Source of the DNA: Ephemerocybe angulata
Lineage: Eukaryota > Basidiomycota > Agaricomycetes > Agaricales > Psathyrellaceae
Assembly: GCA_013368325.1 (NCBI GenBank)
Contig: JAACJK010000195.1
Span: 1-24,848 of the forward strand
DNA: 24,848 nucleotides
Direction: 5' to 3'
Positions 19,394 through 24,848 of this stretch are shown here, in pieces. A model generated the notes under the pieces. That model saw only the letters and a list, made by a program, of their open reading frames with translations, had not been told where the DNA came from and did not search any database. The position numbers were made by a program, and so were the translations under genes. Position 1 is the first letter of the stretch; every line of letters begins with the position of its first letter.

Positions 19394-20536
19394 TCAACTT
19401 GGCTTTGAGGGCCTCAATCTCGGATTCGGGCATAGCGGAAAGGTCGAAGTCGTTGACGCGGGTGTACTGGGGAGGGCAGTGGTGTCTTTGGCGAATGGGG
19501 CAAAGGGCTTCTTGTTGGGGGACTTGCAGTCGGCAATCTTGTGTCCTTTGGCCTTGCAGTAGGCGCAGCTGACGTCGGGTACAGCCTGCCTGCAGGAGTC
19601 GGATCGGTGACCGGGTTTCCCACAAGTGTAGCAGATGAGAGGGGAGCGATTGCGATCTATGTCCATGGCGTTGGGGTCGCGAGCCGGGGTTGTGGCATAG
19701 TGCGTGGGTCGATTGTTCTCCCTTGGAGTCCATCTCCTTTGGGTGGTCTGTTCATTGTTTCGTTCTCCTTTTGATAGGCGGAACTGTCTGTCCAGGGTGC
19801 ATGCCTTCTTGGCCCAATCATCCAGTGTCGTAGGCATCGGGATCAGTCCATAGATCTTATCCCTGAGTGCCTTGTTCAGTCCTCGCTTGTATTCGGCAAG
19901 CATGGCCGGTTCATTATATCCAGACTGGGTCGAGTATCCCTGGAAGAGGATAGTATACTCTTCGCAGGTGGAGCTGCCTTGGACCAGGGTGCGCATCTTG
20001 TCAATGGCGGCTTCCGAGACGTTCTGGATGACGAAGTGGCTGTTGAACGTAACGACGAATTGCTTCCAGTTCTTGAAGTAGGTCGGTTCGTCAGCTGTCG
20101 GTTCGTGGTTCCTCATGAAAGTTCTCTGGCTGTCCGCCCAATGACTGGCCATGTCGTTGGTTCCTCCTTTGATCTTGGAAAGGGCGAAAATGATCCGTTG
20201 CTTTGCGTCGTCGACTTCCATGATGTCGTAGTACATTTCCAGTTCTGCAATGAAGCCTCCTGCTCTTTCAGGAGCTCCATTGAATTCTTTCGGGGGGTCG
20301 GGTTTCAGTTTCTTGAGCGCAGAAGTGGCTCGTTGCTTGGCAAGTTCCTCGGCGAGTTGGGTCTGTCTTTGGGTGAGGACGGCCTGTTCATCGGAGGCTG
20401 CAGCGAGGTTGGTTGCTGCAGTGGAGAGTTGTGTGGTGCTTCGGTCGAAGGTTGTTGCAAAGGAGGCGACGATACTTCCAAGATTGGTCATAGTCGATGC
20501 CAGGGTGGCCATAGCGGCTTGGAGGGCTTCTGCCAT
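19394..20536 (-). CDS. gag: Nested element: Gag with two CCHC zinc knuckles
   Basis: This is a 380-codon frame from an ATG at 20,536. The N-terminal part (1-75) is rich in alanine, threonine and serine and probably helical. A capsid-like region follows at about 80-255, with the FKNWKQF and YKRGLNKALRDKIYGL style segments common to Ty3/gypsy Gag. A basic linker leads to two knuckles, CYTCGKPGHRSDSC (302-315) and CAYCKAKGHKIADC (324-337), which bind genomic RNA. The last 25 or so residues look out of frame. In the next frame the sequence continues as YTRVNDFDLSAMPESEIEAL and ends KLKDF with a TAA at 19,385-19,383. The switch lies at a C run, plus-strand G run 19,469-19,472. The mature Gag is therefore probably longer than this frame. 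Confidence 0.9.
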   Translation of the reverse strand: MAEALQAAMATLASTMTNLGSIVASFATTFDRSTTQLSTAATNLAAASDEQAVLTQRQTQLAEELAKQRATSALKKLKPDPPKEFNGAPERAGGFIAELEMYYDIMEVDDAKQRIIFALSKIKGGTNDMASHWADSQRTFMRNHEPTADEPTYFKNWKQFVVTFNSHFVIQNVSEAAIDKMRTLVQGSSTCEEYTILFQGYSTQSGYNEPAMLAEYKRGLNKALRDKIYGLIPMPTTLDDWAKKACTLDRQFRLSKGERNNEQTTQRRWTPRENNRPTHYATTPARDPNAMDIDRNRSPLICYTCGKPGHRSDSCRQAVPDVSCAYCKAKGHKIADCKSPNKKPFAPFAKDTTALPSTPASTTSTFPLCPNPRLRPSKPS

Positions 20537-21088
20537 GATAGGCGATGTGGGATAGGGGGTTGCTTGTGCGGATACTCGGTCCGATCCTATGCGTCAGGCT
20601 GCAGGATATACCGTACAGTCTACGCAATGCAATTTGCTTGAGGTCGTGGAGATCGAGTTGCTATCTCCGAGATGGCGACTCTTACGGAATGTGTCTACGT
20701 AGACTAGAGTGACCGTTGACAAACTACAAAGGGCCTAATTGGGCAAGAGAAAAGGGGTAAAAGGGGAATTTGTAAACTAAGCCCGAGCCGTAGCTCTTGA
20801 TCGCTCTGAGTACCGGTTACCAGGTCCTTAGCTTCCCGTTATCGAAGATCACAACGAACGGGGAAGATCAGAAGTCTGGGCCTCTCACAGTGGGGCTTCT
20901 ACGCTACGTGCTTAAGACCTAAAGTCTCGCGCTCTCCAAGGTGCTGCCTCCTACAGAGGGGCGTTGCTTGGGATAAAGAGGATAGTGTGAAAATGGAATA
21001 AGGGAACACACGCCTAGGCGCGGGCAAGGTTTGATGGTTGTTGAGAGTGGTGATGGCGTCGAGGATCGAGGTGATCGGCGACGAAGGA
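20537..21088 (-). other. 5' leader of the nested element
   Basis: These 552 nt between the PBS and the gag start contain no conserved coding frame on the sense strand. Packaging and priming signals would lie here, but I can identify none beyond the PBS itself. Confidence 0.6.
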
Positions 21089-21101
21089 AGTCTTTAGCTA
21101 T
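21089..21101 (-). promoter_or_regulatory. Primer binding site of self-priming (Tf1) type
   Basis: Two bases (AT) after the 5' LTR the sense strand reads AGCTAAAGACT (21,099-21,089). It is the exact complement of AGTCTTTAGCT in the LTR (sense, 21,233-21,223). No match to the usual tRNA-primed PBS (for example one starting TGGT) is seen. In Tf1 the PBS is likewise 11 nt and pairs with the first 11 nt of the mRNA, which is cleaved to serve as primer. Confidence 0.8.
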
Positions 21102-21596
21102 TGTCAGCGAACGACCAGTCTGGTGCGCTGCTAACCCTAACTTAGGACAGAAGACGAGAGAGAGAGAAAAGAGATAAGAGAATCAAGGCGAGAGACTTGT
21201 AGACAAGGCCGTGATATTGACCAGCTAAAGACTGGGGAAATACAGTGAGGTCTACCTAGGTTATATACTGCTATGCTTCGTGACTGTGACGTGACTATGG
21301 CTATACGAGGCTGTACATACTGTGCAGAAGCTGTGGAACGCTATGTAAGGAATGACCGTGTATGAGTCGAAGAGCTGTGCGAGTGCTGTGCATATGATGT
21401 CATGCTGACTGAGGTGCTGACTGATGCTGTGTTGGTCCCGTGATGTAACAGGTGACCTGTGCATGTGATCGCACGTGCTGTGTCACGTGATCGAGACGCG
21501 TCTTGTAATAATAGAAAAGTAGAGAAATGAAAGACGAGAAATAAAGAAAAAGAAAAGGAAAAGGAAAAGAATAAATAGATCATCCAGGTCGTAACA
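21102..21596 (-). repeat. 5' LTR of the nested chromovirus
   Basis: This 495-bp LTR is identical to 14,926-15,420. From the predicted transcript start at 21,233, U3 would be 21,596-21,234 (363 nt) and R plus U5 21,233-21,102 (132 nt). U3 carries two CACGTG boxes (GCACGTGC at 21,471-21,478 and TCACGTGA at 21,483-21,490). U5 is pyrimidine-rich in sense. Frames of 67 and 80 codons inside it occur identically in both LTRs and are not genes. Confidence 0.95.
21261..21267 (-). promoter_or_regulatory. TATA box in U3 of the nested element
   Basis: The sense strand reads TATATAA. Its first T is 34 nt upstream of the AGTCTTTAGCT segment predicted as the mRNA 5' end. The spacing is what polymerase II initiation at that segment would need, and so supports the self-priming model independently. 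Confidence 0.7.
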
Positions 21597-21601
21597 TCCT
21601 C
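21597..21601 (+). repeat. Target-site duplication TCCTC, right copy
   Basis: It matches 14,921-14,925 exactly. Leaving one copy, the outer pol frame continues without a shift from the reverse transcriptase into the RNase H domain at 21,602. Confidence 0.9.
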
Positions 21602-22808
21602 TTACCTGACCCAACACGCCCCTTCCAAATCGAAGCAGATGCTTCCAAACATGCCTCGGGAGCTGTGCTGACTCAGTTGGATGACAACGGTGCTCGCCAT
21701 CCAGTATGCTTCCTTTCCCAGACCTTCAATTCCGCCGAACGCAACTACGAGATCTACGACAGAGAACTGCTGGCCATTGTCAGAGCCCTTGAAGCATGGC
21801 GCCATTTCATCCAAGGATCTCCTTTCGTCCACCACCATCTACTCCGACCATCAGAATCTACTCTATTGGAAAAACCCACAGAAACTAGTCCCGCCAGAGC
21901 CGAGCCTTTCTCACCCTGTCTAAATACGACTTCGAGCTGAAACACCAACCGGGATCCAAGATGTACCAATCCGACGCACTCTCCCGACGACCCGACCTGT
22001 GCCAAGATGATGGAGAACAAGAAGAAGTTACAATGCTACCACCAGAACTATTCGTGAACCTCATCGACACAGTCCTCCAAGACGAAATCCTGCAGAAGAC
22101 GACCTCCGACCCTAATGTTACCCAAACCCTTCAACTTCTCCTTAACTACAATCCATCAATCCATCGGAAAGACCTGAAAGATTGGACAATCGAGACAAAA
22201 GATGGTGGCCACATACTGTTCCGACTCGGAAAAGCTTACGTACCGGACGACCCCGAACTCCGACGCAAGATTGTGCGTGCCCATCACGACTCCCCCACCA
22301 TTGGCCACCCTGGAGGACTAGGCACCTTCAACGCCGTCCGCGAAAACTATTGGTGGCCAGCCATGAGGATTTTCATAAAGTCTTTTGTCGAAGGATGTGC
22401 CCAGTGTCAGCAATTCAGATTAATCGCCAACCCACGAAGCCGACTCTTTTACCCATCACTGCCCCGGAAAGCAACAGACCATTCACACAGCTATGCATGG
22501 ATTTTATCACCGATCTCCCTCCATCCAACGGCTTCGACTCAATCATGGTCGTGGTCGACCATGGCCTTTCGAAGGGGGTAGTTTTCGAACCCTGCAACAA
22601 GACCATCACATCAGATCAAGCCGCTGAAGTTCTGACACGCCGGATCTTTACCAATTACGGCCTACCTGACAAGATCATCTCTGACAGAGGCCCCCAATTC
22701 GCTGCAAAGACATTCAGAGACCTCCTGACCCGCCTCGGAATCGACTCCTCTCTCTCCACCGCCTTCCACCCACAAACCGACGGAGGTACAGAACGAGTGA
22801 ATCAAGAA
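21602..22808 (+). pseudogene. pol: Outer element pol, C-terminal part: RNase H and truncated integrase
   Basis: RNase H is recognised by [16 protein letters not shown] and [15 protein letters not shown]. The frame then breaks near 21,833, where an apparent 4-nt CACC slip separates SPFV from [14 protein letters not shown]. It breaks again near 21,888 (before [14 protein letters not shown]), and continues through SDALSRRPD into the integrase zinc finger (HHDSPTIGHPG, CAQCQQF). A third break, apparently one A lost at about 22,421, moves the frame to INRQPTKPTLLPI, MDFITDLPPSNGFD, VVVDHGLSKG, IISDRGPQF and HPQTDGGTERVNQE. All three integrase catalytic positions are thus represented but split over frames. 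Homology ends at about 22,808, so the integrase C-terminus is missing. Confidence 0.88.
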
Positions 22809-22810
22809 CA

Positions 22811-23239
22811 GCCTGGCCACCTTCGGCAAGGTCCACACAAGGGACCTCTCCCACTGTCCAGAGAGCCGAGAGGAAAGGAATCTCCTGCTCATCCTGCCAC
22901 AGGCCAGGCCACAAGAGCTGCGACCACGTTGGTTGGATATGCCGACACTGCTGCAAGAAAGCCCCCAACCACCTGCCGTGGGAATGCCCCCGTAAACCTA
23001 CGAACAAGAAGGCTGCCCGTCGTCTTGCGAAACTCAGAGACAACGGCTGGGGACCCAACTGCTCCCCAGGATGGGGAGGAGAGAAGTACATAGCCGACTA
23101 CGACAACGCCCGCCATGATGCCGGACTACCAGAACTGGCACTACGACAACGACCACGACGACTGGGCAGGGCACCGACGCCGAATGGAACATGTGCACTT
23201 AGTCTTCGATGCTGGGCATCGACGATAAGAAGGGGGTAA
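22811..23239 (+). CDS. gag: Gag-like fragment with zinc knuckles directly before the 3' LTR
   Basis: This open frame of 142 codons without its own start codon begins where integrase homology ends. It contains CSSCHRPGHKSCDH and then WICRHCCKKAPNHLPWECP, two cysteine/histidine clusters of the double-knuckle kind seen at the C-terminus of some fungal retrotransposon Gag proteins. A basic stretch (RKPTNKKAARRLAKLRDNG) and YIADYDNARHDAGLPEL follow. The stop TAA (23,237-23,239) abuts the LTR. A Gag end next to the 3' LTR is unusual, since pol normally lies between them. It may be a gag-only non-autonomous element fused to the truncated pol. The fragment is probably not expressed. Confidence 0.65.
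   Translation, partial: AWPPSARSTQGTSPTVQRAERKGISCSSCHRPGHKSCDHVGWICRHCCKKAPNHLPWECPRKPTNKKAARRLAKLRDNGWGPNCSPGWGGEKYIADYDNARHDAGLPELALRQRPRRLGRAPTPNGTCALSLRCWASTIRRG
23227..23236 (+). promoter_or_regulatory. Polypurine tract of the outer element
   Basis: AAGAAGGGGG followed by TAA lies immediately before the TGTTTACG start of the LTR, as expected for a plus-strand primer. Confidence 0.8.
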
Positions 23240-23605
23240 TGTTTACGCTCCGCTCCACAATTTTCTCTCTGTGACTCGTATCGACTCGTAGTGACTGTTT
23301 TAGACTATTTTAGTGCGCAGTTGCACAGCAACTGCGCTTCGACTCATTTCGACTTATTTCGACTCATGTACGACGACGCGCAGCCTTATTGCTGCGTCTT
23401 GACGACTTCTGACTCATAGCTACTCATGTACGCCTTAGTACTTATACCAGTAGCTACAGCCCTGTCCCTTAGCTTGTTATTGGTTATTCAACCCCTTTGT
23501 CCCCTTTTCTCTTTTGACTTGCGAGTGCCGCCTCGCTTGCTCATCGTCACTCGATCAACTCAGCCATCGACAGCACTTGCCCACTCTGTCGACGACGGTC
23601 GTACA
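23240..23605 (+). repeat. 3' LTR of the outer element (366 bp)
   Basis: It starts TGTTTACGCTCC after the polypurine tract and ends GTCGTACA where the satellite resumes (ATTCTACTG). A perfect 10-bp inverted repeat with a 3-nt loop (GCGCAGTTGC ACA GCAACTGCGC) lies at about 23,315-23,337, and a second, weaker hairpin (GACGCGCAGC/GCTGCGTC) at about 23,374-23,401. GACTCATTTCGACTTATTTC-like direct repeats lie between them. No second copy exists in the window, so the boundaries rest on TG...CA ends and context. Confidence 0.75.
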
Positions 23606-24848
23606 ATTCTACTGTGTGTGTAATCCTCGAGCGCACATCTGTGCACCCACTTTGCGGTGGCTTGACCGAGCCTTGATTGGGATTGTACTGTGTGTGTAAT
23701 CCTCGGGCACACATCTGTGGACCCACCTGGCAGTGGCTTGCCCGAGCCTTGATTGGATTGTACTGTGTGTGTAATCCTCGAGCACACACCTGTGGACCCA
23801 CCTCGCGATGGCTCGAATGAGCCTTGACTGGATTTTACTGTGTGTGTAATCCTCGAGCGCACATCTGTGGACCCACCTGGCAGTGGCTTGACCGAGCCTT
23901 GATTGGATTGTACTGGGTGTGTAATCCTCGAGCGCACATATGTGCACCCACTTTGCGGTGGCTTGACCGAGCCTTGATTGGATTGTACTGTGTGTGTAAT
24001 CCTCGGGCACACATCTGTGGACCCACCTGGCAGTGGCTTGCCCGAGCCTTCCCTATAGCAAGATTGGATTCTACTGTGTGTGTAGTCCTCGAGCGCACAT
24101 ATGTGCACCCACTTTGCGGTGGCTTGTCCGAGCCTTGATTGGATTGTGCTGTGTGTGTGTAATCCTCGAGCACACATCTGTGGACCCACCTGGCAGTGGC
24201 TTGACCGAGCCTTGATTGGATTCTACTGTGTGTGTAATCCTCGAGCGCACATATGGGCACCCACCTTGCAGTGGCTTGACCGAGCCTTGATTGGATTGTA
24301 CTGTGTCTGTAATCCTCGAGCACACACCTGTGGACCCACCTCGCGATGGCTCGAATGAGCCTTGACTGGATTTTACTGTGTGTGTAATCCTCGAGCGCAC
24401 ATCTGTGGACCCACCTGGCAGTGGCTTGACCGAGCCTTGATTGGATTGTACTGGGTGTGTAATCCTCGAGCGCACATATGTGCACCCACTTTGCGGTGGC
24501 TTGACCGAGCCTTGATTGGATTGTACTGTGTGTGTAATCCTCGGGCACACATCTGTGGACCCACCTGGCAGTGGCTTGCCCGAGCCTTCCCTATAGCAAG
24601 ATTGGATTCTACTGTGTGTGTAGTCCTCGAGCGCACATATGTGCACCCACTTTGCGGTGGCTTGTCCGAGCCTTGATTGGATTGTGCTGTGTGTGTGTAA
24701 TCCTCGAGCACACATCTGTGGACCACCTGGCAGTGGCTTGACCGAGCCTTGATTGGATTGTACTGTGTGTGTAATCCTCGAGCACACATCTGTGGACCCA
24801 CTTTGCGGTGGCTTGTCCGAGCCTTGATTGGATTGTGCTGTGTGTGTA
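23606..24848 (+). repeat. 75-bp satellite array, right block (continues beyond the window)
   Basis: The monomer is the same as in the left block, about 16 units, again with the CACATATGTGCAC and CACATCTGTGGAC variants. Irregular units include one with an extra G near 23,680, two with an 11-bp insertion (TATAGCAAGATT near 24,053 and 24,591), two with an extra TG (near 24,150 and 24,690) and one lacking a C near 24,723. The array reaches the last base of the window. Confidence 0.95.
23761..24760 (+). repeat. Higher-order repeat, 538-bp period
   Basis: The stretch from about 23,761 recurs at about 24,299, an offset of 538 bp, with very few differences (for example G/C near 24,307) until about 24,760. 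538 equals seven 75-bp monomers plus the 11-bp and 2-bp insertions. The seven-monomer block was thus duplicated as a unit. Confidence 0.85.

Larger units (their letters stand above)
14926..21596 (-). mobile_element. Nested chromovirus-type LTR retrotransposon (Ty3/gypsy, chromodomain), 6,671 bp
   Basis: The order in sense direction (minus strand) is 5' LTR 21,596-21,102, PBS, leader, gag, protease, reverse transcriptase, RNase H, integrase with chromodomain, polypurine tract and 3' LTR 15,420-14,926. The LTRs are 495 bp each, start TGT and end ACA, and I found no difference between them on reading both through. A TCCTC duplication flanks the element. Identical LTRs imply a recent insertion. 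Coding capacity is nearly intact, interrupted only by single-base frame changes in homopolymer runs near 19,470, 19,387 and 16,486. The self-complementary PBS places it with the Tf1/sushi group. Confidence 0.95.
13253..23605 (+). mobile_element. Outer Ty3/gypsy-derived element, 5'-truncated, nested and chimeric
   Basis: Plus-strand pol runs 13,253-14,925 (gag end, protease, reverse transcriptase). It is interrupted by a minus-strand chromovirus (14,926-21,596) and continues at 21,602-22,808 (RNase H, integrase). After the integrase motif HPQTDGGTERVNQE the homology stops. A zinc-knuckle gag-like frame, a polypurine tract and an LTR follow. No LTR is present at the left end, where the satellite passes straight into the gag/protease region. 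The element is therefore defective: 5' end lost, integrase truncated and several frameshifts. The 3' part may come from a different element, joined by recombination or template switching. Confidence 0.85.

Overview
The window reads as nuclear DNA of a filamentous fungus, most likely a basidiomycete (Agaricomycotina). The genes carry very short GT-AG introns (53-61 nt). The retroelements are Ty3/gypsy type, one with a chromodomain. There are no bacterial operons. I cannot name the species.

Positions 1-10,059 hold three tandem, same-strand members of one protein family that I do not recognise. Copy A (1-1,226, 5' end outside the window) and copy B (2,578-5,007) are broken by frameshifts, and copy B also by stop codons. 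Copy C (7,534-10,059) is an intact three-exon gene encoding 804 residues. The three copies share intron positions and C-terminal motifs (W-K-H-A-[ST], Y-W-I-P, L-I-N-G). Between A and B lies a minisatellite of three 91-bp units. Between B and C lie spliced, exon-like segments of a possible small gene (6,661-6,989). A 30-nt T run follows copy C, then about 1.7 kb in which I recognise nothing.

From about 12,011 the sequence is a 75-bp satellite. It is interrupted at 13,252 and resumes at 23,606 to the window edge. The 10.35 kb between the arrays is nested retroelements. The outer plus-strand Ty3/gypsy element lacks its 5' LTR and most of gag. It has protease and reverse transcriptase (13,253-14,925), then RNase H and integrase (21,602-22,808) with several frameshifts. 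It then changes abruptly into a gag-like zinc-knuckle ORF (22,811-23,239) that ends at a polypurine tract and a 366-bp LTR (23,240-23,605).

Inside the outer element, on the minus strand, sits a nearly complete 6,671-bp chromovirus (14,926-21,596). Its two 495-bp LTRs are identical and it is flanked by a 5-bp duplication (TCCTC). Its gag, pol and integrase/chromodomain reading frames are separated only by three single-base differences in homopolymer runs. An 11-nt segment next to its 5' LTR is exactly complementary to an 11-nt LTR segment lying about 30 nt downstream of a TATA box. This is the layout of a Tf1/sushi-type self-priming retrotransposon, and I consider it the most interesting observation in the window.
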